IMG/VR virus record: IMGVR_UViG_3300032278_000095
Coordinates: 1-27,078 of that record
DNA from: a virus
Length of the DNA stretch: 27,078 nt
Direction: 5' to 3' (one strand)
Below the pieces are notes generated by a model. It worked only from the letters and a program-made list of their open reading frames with translations, was not told where the DNA came from and ran no database searches. Below, piece by piece: positions 1-8,087 of the stretch. The position numbers were made by a program, and so were the translations under genes. Each line of letters begins with the position of its first letter. Position 1 is the stretch's first letter.

Positions 1-2
1 AG

Positions 3-776
3 AGAGTCTATACTTATATAAACGATAATTCTAAGACAATAAATTTGCCCATGAATAATAGACCCGTTAAAATTTATAAAAGTACAGACAGTTTAATATC
101 TTTTCGAATAAAGGATCAAGATAGAAAACCCATGAATCTAAATGGACTTGATCTGACAGCCAATCTAACAAAAACACAAGATAAAGCATCTACTATTAGT
201 AGACCTTTATTATTAACAGATGAATACAATGGTGCGGCACAATTATCATTAACAGAAAAAGATATAAGACAATTAGAATCAGGATTATATTATCTTACTG
301 TCACAGTTAAAGATGCTGATGATATTGTTAGACCTTTATATTCAGACTATAATCAACGAGTAAGTGGAACAGTAGAAATTTTAGATACTGAATTACCTAC
401 ATTAATTGATAGTACAACATTATCTACATTTACTGAATTAGGCGGTACGCCCGTAGGCGGTACTGCTAAATTTTATGCAGATGTAATAGAAGGTGATGCT
501 AGAAAACATGACAAAACAGGACTACATACATTTGCTGTATATGCTACTGATTTTACCGGTAAATTATATGCAGAAGGTACATTAGATCTTATTGGCAATG
601 ATTCTAGTGATTGGTTTACATTAGACTTATCACTTGCTAATCCTTATGCTCTTCTTACTGCATTTTCTGGAGTAGATGCTTTTAACTTTAGTGGAAATAT
701 AGCATGGGTTAGATTTTATTATGAAAAAGATCCTGCTAATACTGGAACAATTGACAAAATACTATATAGACATTAA
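3..776 (+). CDS. Phage virion structural protein, 5'-truncated
   Basis: The reading frame is open to the left window edge and reads smoothly through the first possible in-window starts (TTG at 45, ATG at 51). Neither has a convincing SD, so the gene most likely begins upstream and only its 3' part is here. The visible protein is rich in Thr, Asp and aromatics with beta-strand character and no membrane segment. It ends in a Trp-Val-Arg-Phe-Tyr-Tyr stretch followed by DPANTGTIDKILYRH. From memory, such domains occur in virion or fibre-type proteins of marine T4-like phages; I cannot name the T4 counterpart. The gene lies 9 bp upstream of the primase gene, and its last codons contain the primase promoter candidate. 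Confidence 0.7.
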   Translation, partial: RVYTYINDNSKTINLPMNNRPVKIYKSTDSLISFRIKDQDRKPMNLNGLDLTANLTKTQDKASTISRPLLLTDEYNGAAQLSLTEKDIRQLESGLYYLTVTVKDADDIVRPLYSDYNQRVSGTVEILDTELPTLIDSTTLSTFTELGGTPVGGTAKFYADVIEGDARKHDKTGLHTFAVYATDFTGKLYAEGTLDLIGNDSSDWFTLDLSLANPYALLTAFSGVDAFNFSGNIAWVRFYYEKDPANTGTIDKILYRH

Positions 777-779
777 ACT
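751..779 (+). promoter_or_regulatory. Sigma70-like promoter for primase
   Basis: TTGACA at 751-756, a 17-bp spacer, then TAAACT at 774-779. The -10 matches four of six positions, including the first two and the last. The predicted start of transcription, 7 nt past the -10, is position 786, which is the A of the primase ATG. There is no SD upstream of that ATG. The promoter lies inside the end of the preceding gene, so it could be chance. It is supported by four other TTGACA-N17 promoters in the window with similar geometry. Confidence 0.5.
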
Positions 780-785
780 AGTAAT

Positions 786-1841
786 ATGAGTTTAGTTCTG
801 GAGTTTGTACAACAATACATACCCTTTGGATATCGCAAAACACCTAGCGGCTGGTTAAGTGGTAATTGTCCAATGTGTATTCATAATGGACAATCTCGAC
901 CAGATAAAAGAGGACGAGGGGGTTTCTTTTTTGATGTAGACAAATTTCAATATAATTGTTTTAATTGTGGTTATAAAACTGGATGGTCTGCTGGTCGACA
1001 TATAACTGCTAGACTACAAAAATTATTAGAAATATTAGGTGCTGATGTAGCAGACATACAACGATTAAAATTGCAACTTGCAACAGAGCAAGAAGTTTTT
1101 CAAGAATTTGAATATCAAACAGCAGAAGAAGAACCTATAAAATTTAACTGGCCAGAAATAGAATTACCCAAAGTATCACAGCCATTGTTTAATTGGGTTC
1201 AACAATTAAATTTTGGTTATAATGATCCTGAAAATGATTATTATGATGAAACAAATTGTTCTCATGTAATTGAATTTTTAACAAAGCGAGGATTTAGTGC
1301 ATATGATAAAAGATTGTATTGGTGTAATAATGAAACGTTTCAATTAAATAAACGCTTGTTTATACCTTATGTATATAAAGGAAAAGCAGTAGGGTACACT
1401 GCAAGATGGGCATCCCGGGAATTATGTCCTGACAATTTGCCAAAGTTTTATACACAACAACCAAAAGATTTTGTGTTTAATTTAGATGCTCAAGTATACG
1501 AAAGAAAGTATGTAATAGTTGTAGAGGGTCCGATGGATGCATTAACAGTAGATGGAGTTGCAGTAACATCTAATTTAGCAAATCAAACACAGTGTAAAAT
1601 TATAGAAAAGTTAGGCAAGAAAATAATACTGTGTCCAGATAGAGATCATGCTGGAGCAAGATTAGTAGCTATTGCAAGAAAAAGAAAATGGGCAGTAAGT
1701 TTCCCTCCATGGAAAGATTGTAAGGATGTATCGGATGCAGTAGTAAAATATGGAAAGTTATTTGCACTAAAAAGTATAATAGAGTGTGCAGAAACTAATC
1801 AAGGAAAAATTAAAGTACTTACAAAAAAGTATTGTAAATAG
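786..1841 (+). CDS. DNA primase, DnaG/T4 gp61-like
   Basis: 351 residues. The N-terminus has a zinc-binding module with C28-x2-C31 and C58-x2-C61, as in DnaG-type primases, which recognises the single-stranded template. A TOPRIM domain follows: the hydrophobic strand VIVVEGPMDA carries the catalytic Glu (E247), and CPDRDHAG carries the metal-binding D285-R-D287. The role is synthesis of RNA primers for lagging-strand replication together with the helicase encoded 3 bp downstream. That pairing and order match T4-like gp61/gp41. There is no SD before the ATG; a TTGACA promoter ends 6 bp upstream, so the mRNA may be leaderless. Confidence 0.93.
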   Translation: MSLVLEFVQQYIPFGYRKTPSGWLSGNCPMCIHNGQSRPDKRGRGGFFFDVDKFQYNCFNCGYKTGWSAGRHITARLQKLLEILGADVADIQRLKLQLATEQEVFQEFEYQTAEEEPIKFNWPEIELPKVSQPLFNWVQQLNFGYNDPENDYYDETNCSHVIEFLTKRGFSAYDKRLYWCNNETFQLNKRLFIPYVYKGKAVGYTARWASRELCPDNLPKFYTQQPKDFVFNLDAQVYERKYVIVVEGPMDALTVDGVAVTSNLANQTQCKIIEKLGKKIILCPDRDHAGARLVAIARKRKWAVSFPPWKDCKDVSDAVVKYGKLFALKSIIECAETNQGKIKVLTKKYCK

Positions 1842-1844
1842 GCT

Positions 1845-3227
1845 ATGGCAGAAACAAAAGAATATAGTGCAGAATTACAAAAATTGTTTATTGAATTTTT
1901 GTTAAAAAATCACGATTTGTATGCAAGGTGTAGGGGTATATTAGACAGCGAATATTTTGATCATGAATTACGTGATTGTATAAAATTTATAATGAAACAT
2001 GCAGATAAGTATTCTGCTGTTCCAACTAAAGATCAAGTAGAAGCAACTACACAAATTAAATTAGGAGACATGACAAGTGCTACTGAAAAATATGAAGGTT
2101 GGTTTTTAGATGAGTTTGAACAGTTTTGTAAACATAAAGCATTAGAACAAGCAATTTTAAAAAGTTATGATAAACTAGAAAAGCAAGAATATGGTACAGT
2201 CGAAAAATTAATAAATGATGCAGTACAAATAGGATTAGCAAGAGAATTTGGCATAGACTATTGGGAAAATCCTGCTAAAAGATTAAAAGATATACAAGAC
2301 AATCACGGGCAAACATCTACTGGATGGACTACATTAGATAAAAAGTTGTTTGGTGGATTCAATAAAGGTGAGTTGAATATTTTTGCAGGAGGTAGTGGTG
2401 CAGGTAAAAGTATATTCTTACAAAATTTAGCAATCAATTGGGCCAAGTTAGGACTTAATGTATTATATGTATCCTTAGAGTTATCAGAGCAGTTAACTAG
2501 TATGCGAATGGATGCAATGCATACAGATATGTCAACAAAAGAGTTGTTTAAAAATCTCGAAGATGTAGACTTAAAAGTTCGTTTGTTGGGAAAGAATGCG
2601 GGGCGATTACAAGTAGTACAGTTACCAAATGGTTGTAATGTAAATGATATAAGAGTATTCTTAAAAGAATTCCAAATCGAAACAAATACAGTTATGGATT
2701 GTGTATTGTTGGATTATTTAGATCTTATGATGCCGTTGAATAGAAAAATTAGTGTAGGAGATCTATATACTAAAGATAAATTAGTATCAGAAGAACTACG
2801 TAATTTTGCATTAGAGGGTAACTTTTTGTTTGTGACAGCAAGTCAGTTGAACCGAGGAGCAGTAGACGAAATAGAATTTGATCATAGCCATATTGCAGGA
2901 GGTTTAAGTAAAATACAAACTGCTGATAATGTTATAGGTATATTTTCTAGTAGAGCAATGCGGGAACGTGGCAGGGTACAAATACAGTTTATGAAAACAC
3001 GTTCTTCTAGTGCAGTTGGGCAAAAGTTGGATTTTGGATTTGATATTAACAGTTTAAGAATAACAGATCTAGAAGATGATGAAGACGATAATCAAACTAC
3101 TTCGTCTTTGTATGAAAAATTAAAGCAAAAAAGTCAAGTATCAGATACTGTGGAAACAAACACTGTAATTGAAAAAGCAGTAGATTCCCAAGATCGACTC
3201 AGGAATCTACTGCGTAAATTAGAATAA
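1845..3227 (+). CDS. Replicative DNA helicase, DnaB/T4 gp41-like
   Basis: 460 residues, close to T4 gp41. The N-terminal part is helical (about residues 1-150). The RecA-like core has Walker A GGSGAGKS at 182-189, the GWTTLD segment just before it, the LSLELSEQL-type region typical of DnaB, and Walker B LLDYLDLM around 288-295. A TASQLNRGAVDE motif and the GLSKIQTADNVIGI segment follow. The C-terminus is acidic and probably flexible. It acts as the hexameric 5'-3' helicase at the phage fork and should partner the primase. The start is 3 bp after the primase stop, with a weak AGG just upstream, so translation is probably coupled. It is convergent with the minus-strand gene at 3231-3722, with only 3 bp between stop codons. 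Confidence 0.95.
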   Translation: MAETKEYSAELQKLFIEFLLKNHDLYARCRGILDSEYFDHELRDCIKFIMKHADKYSAVPTKDQVEATTQIKLGDMTSATEKYEGWFLDEFEQFCKHKALEQAILKSYDKLEKQEYGTVEKLINDAVQIGLAREFGIDYWENPAKRLKDIQDNHGQTSTGWTTLDKKLFGGFNKGELNIFAGGSGAGKSIFLQNLAINWAKLGLNVLYVSLELSEQLTSMRMDAMHTDMSTKELFKNLEDVDLKVRLLGKNAGRLQVVQLPNGCNVNDIRVFLKEFQIETNTVMDCVLLDYLDLMMPLNRKISVGDLYTKDKLVSEELRNFALEGNFLFVTASQLNRGAVDEIEFDHSHIAGGLSKIQTADNVIGIFSSRAMRERGRVQIQFMKTRSSSAVGQKLDFGFDINSLRITDLEDDEDDNQTTSSLYEKLKQKSQVSDTVETNTVIEKAVDSQDRLRNLLRKLE

Positions 3228-3230
3228 CTT

Positions 3231-3722
3231 TTACCTTTGAGTTTTATCTCGTTGAAGGTCACTCCTAATTCTATTGAAGAGACTCATATCACTTGTTATG
3301 AGGGTTATTAGTTTATCAAGAACAGTTAGGAGAACTGCTCTTTGCTGTGTATTTGGAACCTTGCCATCTAGCATTACTTTGAAACTTTGTCTAAGTTTCA
3401 TAACGCTATCATGGTCTAACAGGCCTGCTTTACCTAATATGACTAATTTGTTCATTGTTCGGTGGAACAGTATAGGATCTTTATCTTCGTCGGACTCTCC
3501 TTTCCCCGACCGCGTAAAGGGTGTTAATTCGTCATCTGGTGTATCTTGTACATCAGTGACAGTTTTATCAAAATGTGTTGGTTTTTTAATAGAAGGTACA
3601 TCTCTATCTAAACGATGAATAGGCCTATATTCTGGCTTTTCTTCAGGTTCAGGTGTTTTTTCATCCTTTGTTGTAGGATTCTCAACTACATTTATAAATG
3701 TTTTATACCAATTTTCTGACAT
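3231..3722 (-). CDS. Conserved-looking phage hypothetical protein
   Basis: 163 residues; function not recognised. The N-terminal half (about 1-85) is acidic, Pro- and Lys-rich and looks disordered. The C-terminal half is amphipathic helical: NKLVILGKAGLLDHDSV, then RQSFKVMLDGKVP, then VLLTVLDKLITLITSD. On the minus strand an AGGAAT lies just before the ATG at 3722, a fair SD. The normal charged composition favours this frame over the Ser/Cys/Leu-rich frame on the opposite strand. It is one of only three minus-strand genes in the window, is convergent with the helicase gene, and is divergent from the gene that follows. Confidence 0.75.
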   Translation of the reverse strand: MSENWYKTFINVVENPTTKDEKTPEPEEKPEYRPIHRLDRDVPSIKKPTHFDKTVTDVQDTPDDELTPFTRSGKGESDEDKDPILFHRTMNKLVILGKAGLLDHDSVMKLRQSFKVMLDGKVPNTQQRAVLLTVLDKLITLITSDMSLFNRIRSDLQRDKTQR

Positions 3723-3790
3723 GATGTATTCCTATGCTCCAAAACTATTTAGCAAGATCACATAAATATATAAAATACAGAGACAGTGTT

Positions 3791-4042
3791 ATGAAAAAAC
3801 GTACAAAGAGTTTATTAGAAGAAATTAATAATATGGTACATGATAGGGATAAACACCTAATCATTGAAAGTAAAGCAGATCATATTATTGCTAGTGCTAT
3901 TAATTTAGTACAATTAATAAATGAAAGTTATGAAGGAGATGAAGCAGCTGATTTAACTAAACGATTGTACAATTCTATCAAAACACACGATCCTCGAAAA
4001 TTTAAACGTGGAATATTTAGAATCAAAAATGAAAATAAATGA
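3791..4042 (+). CDS. Small helical phage hypothetical protein
   Basis: 83 residues from the ATG at 3791 (MKKRTKSLLEEI...). An upstream in-frame ATG at 3734 would add 19 residues. I prefer 3791 because the 3734-3790 stretch is AT-rich with a CATAAATA box at 3761 that looks like promoter DNA; neither start has a clear SD. The protein is helical and charged and ends in a basic segment (RKFKRGIFRIKNENK). Its function is unknown. Its last codons overlap the start of the next gene within a 20-nt sequence that recurs at 4985. Confidence 0.7.
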   Translation: MKKRTKSLLEEINNMVHDRDKHLIIESKADHIIASAINLVQLINESYEGDEAADLTKRLYNSIKTHDPRKFKRGIFRIKNENK

Positions 4043-4046
4043 AGTA
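4027..4046 (+). repeat. Stop-start junction repeat, copy 1
   Basis: This 20-nt sequence is identical to 4985-5004. One frame encodes the ENK-stop end of the upstream gene; the other encodes MKINEV, the start of the downstream gene. Exact recurrence at two consecutive junctions suggests duplication or recombinational shuffling of a leader cassette. Confidence 0.85.
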
Positions 4047-5000
4047 TTGGATGAAAAGATTCAACAAACACGGTTACCTCCACTACCCGCAGTAGGGTCT
4101 GATAACACATCAAGCAATAATCAATCTGATGTATTCACTGGCGACGAAACAAAAGTATCTACTTTCATAGGCCCAAATGCGAGGGTAGATTGGAATAAAA
4201 AAGCATTGAGAGACGCAGAACGGGCAGTTAACCGAGGCGATAGTCGAGAGGATATTTGGCTCAAGCATGGTACTCTTTGGGCCGCCGATCATCTCCCTAG
4301 GCAAGAAATTTCAAATCATAAAGATAAAATTATTAATAAATTACCTCGAGGCGGCAGTATGTTTTTAAGAGATTTTCTACATGCACCGGAGGTTTATAAA
4401 AATTACCCACATATAGCCAATGCTACTGTTACTCATGATATAAGTATGGATGCTGATACAGATGCATGGGCCAGAGGGACCGACGAAATAGGTGTTGGTG
4501 CGAACCCGAAATTGAACGATTTGATGCATGAAGTACAACACCTTGTAGATAATAGTGAGATGCATTCTGCGGGCCAGAGTATGGACAGGGCAAAGACGAT
4601 TGCTGATCGCGAAGGTGGCAAGTATACCAAGGGAGATGTTTATTGGGGAAGTACAGGTGAAAGAAGTGCGTTTAGTACCGGTCAACGGCAACCATTGACC
4701 CCTAATCAGCGGCGCCAATTTTTTCCTGATAGGTTAGATACGAGATCACCACATAATAAGTCGTATATACATGTAAATCAAAGTGAACCATATGGTAGCT
4801 ATGAAATTCGACCTCTAGACGATGGGCGATATGCACCGCAGACAACGACAACAACGACACCCACAAAACCTAAGTCGACACCTGTGAAACCTAAGTCGAA
4901 ACCCAAGAAGAGTCCAACTATCACTGTTACTGGCGGAACTCATATAGGGGCAGGTACAACATCGGATCCGGCAGATTGGAAAGCAAATGAAAATAAATGA
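4029..5000 (+). CDS. LPD23-like zincin (HEVQH) protein with capsid-targeting-like N-terminus
   Basis: 323 residues from the ATG at 4029; an in-frame start at 4008 would add seven residues and hide the MKINEV N-terminus shared with the next gene. Residues 110-175 read FLRDFLHAPEVYKNYPHI...IGVGANPKLNDLMHEVQH. This matches the pattern of the large polyvalent protein domain LPD23: a YP-containing segment followed by an HExxH metal site (H167, E168, H171). E211 in GERSAF is a possible third ligand. The C-terminal part (about 275-310) is a low-complexity Thr/Pro/Lys linker. A virion-carried metallopeptidase is plausible, but peptidase activity is not proven, and the domain may be catalytically divergent. 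The MKINEVLDE start resembles a T4 capsid-targeting leader. Confidence 0.82.
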   Translation: MKINEVLDEKIQQTRLPPLPAVGSDNTSSNNQSDVFTGDETKVSTFIGPNARVDWNKKALRDAERAVNRGDSREDIWLKHGTLWAADHLPRQEISNHKDKIINKLPRGGSMFLRDFLHAPEVYKNYPHIANATVTHDISMDADTDAWARGTDEIGVGANPKLNDLMHEVQHLVDNSEMHSAGQSMDRAKTIADREGGKYTKGDVYWGSTGERSAFSTGQRQPLTPNQRRQFFPDRLDTRSPHNKSYIHVNQSEPYGSYEIRPLDDGRYAPQTTTTTTPTKPKSTPVKPKSKPKKSPTITVTGGTHIGAGTTSDPADWKANENK

Positions 5001-5004
5001 AGTA
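4985..5004 (+). repeat. Stop-start junction repeat, copy 2
   Basis: Second exact copy of the 20-nt junction at 4027-4046. It again fuses an upstream ENK-stop terminus to a downstream MKINEV start, 958 bp from the first copy. Confidence 0.85.
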
Positions 5005-5466
5005 GCTAACATACATCCAGTATTTGATTCACATGCATTATTTGAAGCAGATTTGGAAAGGAAGGTGGAAATCGTGAGGAATCTTTTTAAGAAGGCAAAC
5101 AAATATGCAAAAGATCATCATTTAACTGATATAGCCGCGCAGAAAGCATATGAAAGGGAGTTAAAGGCTTTACAAAGAAAGGGTGTTAAAATAACAGACA
5201 TCCATAAGTTTACAGGATTTTTTAGAAAGCATCCTAAACTAATAGGTGCCGCAGTTGGTATAATGTTTTTTGCTGGTAAACCATTAGCAGATACATTGGG
5301 TATGGATATAGGCCCAGCATTAAATCTTATTGCTTCTATATTGGCAGGAATGTATGCGGCGGACATAGCATCACCGCTTGTTAAAACACATGCTGAAAGA
5401 GAGTATGATGCCGAAGTTGAATATGAAAAAAAGAAACAGGCTCGAATGAATAAGGAAAAAGTATGA
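4987..5466 (+). CDS. Small membrane protein with capsid-targeting-like leader
   Basis: 159 residues. The start overlaps the end of the zincin gene by 14 nt. The N-terminus is MKINEV, and L18-F19-E20 followed by Ala matches the (L/I)-x-E cleavage pattern of T4-type prohead proteases. Two hydrophobic segments follow, around 88-108 (KLIGAAVGIMFFAG...) and 114-134 (GPALNLIASILAGMYAADIA), then a charged helical tail. The function is not recognised. A membrane protein with a virion leader could be packaged and ejected into the host envelope; that is inference. It overlaps the next gene by 4 nt (ATGA). Confidence 0.78.
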   Translation: MKINEVANIHPVFDSHALFEADLERKVEIVRNLFKKANKYAKDHHLTDIAAQKAYERELKALQRKGVKITDIHKFTGFFRKHPKLIGAAVGIMFFAGKPLADTLGMDIGPALNLIASILAGMYAADIASPLVKTHAEREYDAEVEYEKKKQARMNKEKV

Positions 5467-6842
5467 GAATAGAAGATATTACTTCAGGGTATCCTCGGCG
5501 TTATTCTAGAACTAACAGAACTTCTCGCCTACCCCAACCCACCGATAAAGGATTTCATCGTAATTCAAACTCTGATGACACGGAAGAGTTAAAAGAAGAT
5601 AAGGAAGGAAAAAATGTTCATCTAGAGCATATAGAAGATGAAATTTTAAATGGTGGATATGCTGGTGTACAAAAGTCCATAGACATAATGCGTGGGTTAC
5701 TTTCTATGTTAAAAGGTCGATCAAAGAATTCTACAAAAATAACAATCAAATGGGATGGCGCACCTGCTATAATTACTGGTACAGATCCTAGTGATGGTAA
5801 ATTTTTTGTAGGTACAAAAGGTGTATTTGCACAAGATCCAAAATTAAATAAGAAGCCTGGCCACATTGCAAAGAATCATCCAGATGTAATGAACGACGGT
5901 AAAGTTGATAGTAAACAAGGTTTACGGAACAAACTAGGAGATGCATATAAGCATCTAAGAAAACTAGGTATAAAAGAAGTCCTGCAGGGCGACTTATTGT
6001 TCACACCCGATATGTTAGAAGTATATGAAATTGATGGTAAGGATTATTTAACATTTAAACCTAATACAATTATGTATGCTGTACCTAACGATAGTAATCT
6101 TGCAAACGAAATAAGACGTGCTAAAATAGGTATTGTTTTCCATACAATGTATGAAGGTGCTAATCTAGCAGACATGAATGCTAATTTTAACATTGACGTG
6201 AGTGGGTTAAAAGGTAAATCTGCAGATGTTTGGGTAGATGATGCTTATATAAAAGACTATAGTGGCGCGGCAACATTAACCGATAAAGAAAGTAAAGAAA
6301 TAGCAAAGGCAATTAATGACAATGTTGCATTTGCTAATAAAGCAACAAGTGCAACATTTGATATTTTAAATAACAGTCCAATTAAGAAAGTAGGTGATGA
6401 ATTAAAAGCACATGTTAATAGTTATGTACGTACCGGCAGTTTTCAAGAAGATCCTTCACGTTTTGTAGATGATTTTGTTGAAAGATTAATTGATAATACA
6501 GATAAAGCAGTTGCAAAATTAAAAACGGGCTCAGAAGGACCGGCGGGACAAAAGAGATTAGAATATTTGAATACAGCAATTGAATGGGTGCAATCCAATA
6601 AACCACAACTTGAAGGAATATATGGATTGTACTTAAGAACAATTGCCGCTAAGAGTCTATTAGTTAATAAGTTGAATCAAATTAAAAGTATGGATGCATT
6701 TTTAATGCACCCCGACGGTACAGTAGAAGTAACTGCACCAGAAGGATTTGTTGCAGTCGATCATTTAGGTAATGCTGTTAAATTAGTAGATAGACTTACA
6801 TTTTCTTCTGCTAATTTTGCTCCAGATAAGAAATTTGGATAA
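5463..6842 (+). CDS. Conserved marine phage protein with ligase-like nucleotidyltransferase motifs
   Basis: 459 residues. Residues 1-48 form a variable, Arg/Ser-rich extension starting MRIEDI; the conserved region begins near VHLEHIEDEILNGG. Motifs appear in the order of covalent nucleotidyltransferases: IKWDGAP with K96-x-D-G99 (motif I), FFVGTKG 114-120 (III-like), QGDLLF 175-180 (IIIa-like), PEGFVAVD with E427-G (IV-like) and AVKLVDR with K440 (V-like). A roughly 200-residue helical insertion separates the third and fourth. From memory, T4-like marine phages carry a conserved family (DUF6267-like) of this type. Activity as an RNA or DNA ligase or other nucleotidyltransferase is inferred, not shown. 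It is translationally coupled to the previous gene. Confidence 0.85.
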   Translation: MRIEDITSGYPRRYSRTNRTSRLPQPTDKGFHRNSNSDDTEELKEDKEGKNVHLEHIEDEILNGGYAGVQKSIDIMRGLLSMLKGRSKNSTKITIKWDGAPAIITGTDPSDGKFFVGTKGVFAQDPKLNKKPGHIAKNHPDVMNDGKVDSKQGLRNKLGDAYKHLRKLGIKEVLQGDLLFTPDMLEVYEIDGKDYLTFKPNTIMYAVPNDSNLANEIRRAKIGIVFHTMYEGANLADMNANFNIDVSGLKGKSADVWVDDAYIKDYSGAATLTDKESKEIAKAINDNVAFANKATSATFDILNNSPIKKVGDELKAHVNSYVRTGSFQEDPSRFVDDFVERLIDNTDKAVAKLKTGSEGPAGQKRLEYLNTAIEWVQSNKPQLEGIYGLYLRTIAAKSLLVNKLNQIKSMDAFLMHPDGTVEVTAPEGFVAVDHLGNAVKLVDRLTFSSANFAPDKKFG

Positions 6843-6843
6843 G

Positions 6844-6872
6844 TTGACACAACATACAATATAAATTATAAT
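6844..6872 (+). promoter_or_regulatory. Consensus sigma70 promoter, early type
   Basis: TTGACA at 6844-6849, 17-bp spacer, TATAAT at 6867-6872: both hexamers are perfect consensus. Predicted start is about 6879-6880, only 3-4 nt before the ATG at 6883, with no SD. An AATAAATA box (6870-6877, one mismatch to the T4-late TATAAATA) overlaps the -10, so the site may serve both early and late. Confidence 0.85.
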
Positions 6873-6882
6873 AAATATTACT

Positions 6883-7629
6883 ATGGAACTATCTTTTATA
6901 AACAAAGAAATAACAGAAGCAAGAATGTTTCGAAATAGAACAGTTATGGCTAAACAAGGCATAGACGATATTGCTAACTTTGCCTTTTTAAATACGCTTC
7001 TTTTATACATGCTATATTCCGAATATGACTCTGCTCCTTCCGCAATTGATTATGCAGATAAAACAATTCGCTATAATTCTTTTGATCATTATAGAGTATC
7101 AGGAACAGATCTTTATCTAGCATATTATATATTATTTGATCGTAGTGGAGACTCGGACAGACTAATAGGTGGTACCCCTGAAAAGAATGCTATTGCAAGA
7201 ACCCGTATAAACATGCCATATCATTTGTTGCGTAAATTCTTTAAAGAAATGTCTAATAATACGTTACAAACAGACGGTGCATTTATTCCTCGCTTTTTTC
7301 TAACACTAGAAAAGAAATTAAATATTAAAACAAGCAATTATAAAAGTATCAGACGATTGGTTCAAAATTGGCATAAAGCTTCTACAACTGAAAAACATTT
7401 AGCAGTAACAAGATTGTTAATGTACTTCAGAACAAATGCTAGATTGGCAGAATTAATGCCTCTTCTAGATGCATTATCTAGAAATAAGAATTTGGGTATA
7501 GACAATGCAAATAATCCTGAAACAAAAAGCGGCATGAAAAAGATTGCCGGCGTTGCCTTAAAAACTATTGGAGCCGCTGTTGCTGGTTATGCGGCAGGAT
7601 ATCAAATAGGCAAACGAACCTATAGGTAA
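6883..7629 (+). CDS. Phage hypothetical protein, possible virion cargo
   Basis: 248 residues; family not recognised. The N-terminus MELSFINKEITEARMF contains I10-T11-E12 followed by Ala, which fits a T4-type prohead-protease cleavage site. The middle is helical (FAFLNTLLLYMLYSEYDS; LYLAYYILFDRSGDSDRL). The C-terminus has a Gly/Ala-rich hydrophobic stretch (IAGVALKTIGAAVAGYAAGYQIG) that could insert into or associate with membrane, ending in KRTYR. It has a perfect sigma70 promoter immediately upstream and no SD, so translation may be leaderless. A role in the virion is inferred from the leader and neighbours only. Confidence 0.75.
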   Translation: MELSFINKEITEARMFRNRTVMAKQGIDDIANFAFLNTLLLYMLYSEYDSAPSAIDYADKTIRYNSFDHYRVSGTDLYLAYYILFDRSGDSDRLIGGTPEKNAIARTRINMPYHLLRKFFKEMSNNTLQTDGAFIPRFFLTLEKKLNIKTSNYKSIRRLVQNWHKASTTEKHLAVTRLLMYFRTNARLAELMPLLDALSRNKNLGIDNANNPETKSGMKKIAGVALKTIGAAVAGYAAGYQIGKRTYR

Positions 7630-7631
7630 AA

Positions 7632-8084
7632 ATGACAAATCCTACCCCCAGTGGAATCTTTAGACCTGGTGAATTTAGCCACGGTGACACAGAATTTTTC
7701 ACTATATACACATTAATAGATGTTACAGATACAGGTATAACATCCGGATCTGGTAAAGAATATCAACAGGCACAAAATCTTAGTGTACTATTACAAACAA
7801 TAGGACTTCGATGCCAACCTTTTATTAGTTCTGTTATGAAATTAGCAGGACAAGATTTATCTAATTATGAATTTGGTACTGGTCATGCAGGCAATCATTC
7901 TATATGGATTACTAAATTTGCAACAGAATTTGCTAATCAAACAAGTGTAGAAGGATTAGTAGGAGATATTAATGCTGTTCCTATATTCAATAACCTAGAT
8001 GAATCAGCAACAGTCGGTGCTACGTTTGATTGTACGTCTGCAGATGACAAAAATACCTATATTATCAAAAATACAGAGCTATAA
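7632..8084 (+). CDS. Phage hypothetical protein, probably structural
   Basis: 150 residues, 2 bp after the preceding stop, with AGG in the preceding codons as a weak SD. It is a compact globular-looking sequence with no membrane segment: an opening GIFRPGEFSHGDTEF, a central Cys-containing QTIGLRCQPFISSV and an aromatic HSIWITKFATEF. I recall similar small proteins near structural genes of marine T4-like phages, but I cannot assign a function. Its stop codon lies inside the late promoter at 8080-8087. Confidence 0.7.
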   Translation: MTNPTPSGIFRPGEFSHGDTEFFTIYTLIDVTDTGITSGSGKEYQQAQNLSVLLQTIGLRCQPFISSVMKLAGQDLSNYEFGTGHAGNHSIWITKFATEFANQTSVEGLVGDINAVPIFNNLDESATVGATFDCTSADDKNTYIIKNTEL

Positions 8085-8087
8085 ATA
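8080..8087 (+). promoter_or_regulatory. T4-like late promoter
   Basis: TATAAATA, an exact match to the T4 late consensus, overlapping the stop of the upstream gene. The predicted start is near 8093, giving a leader of about 140 nt before the ATG at 8234. Confidence 0.75.

Noticed and set aside
3274-3618. 114-codon frame on the + strand
   Set aside because: It is antisense to the charged 163-residue minus-strand gene, is Ser/Leu/Cys-rich, and has no SD.
4377-4718. 113-codon minus-strand frame opposite the zincin gene
   Set aside because: It is a shadow of the + strand gene, with Cys/Ile-rich composition and no SD or family resemblance.
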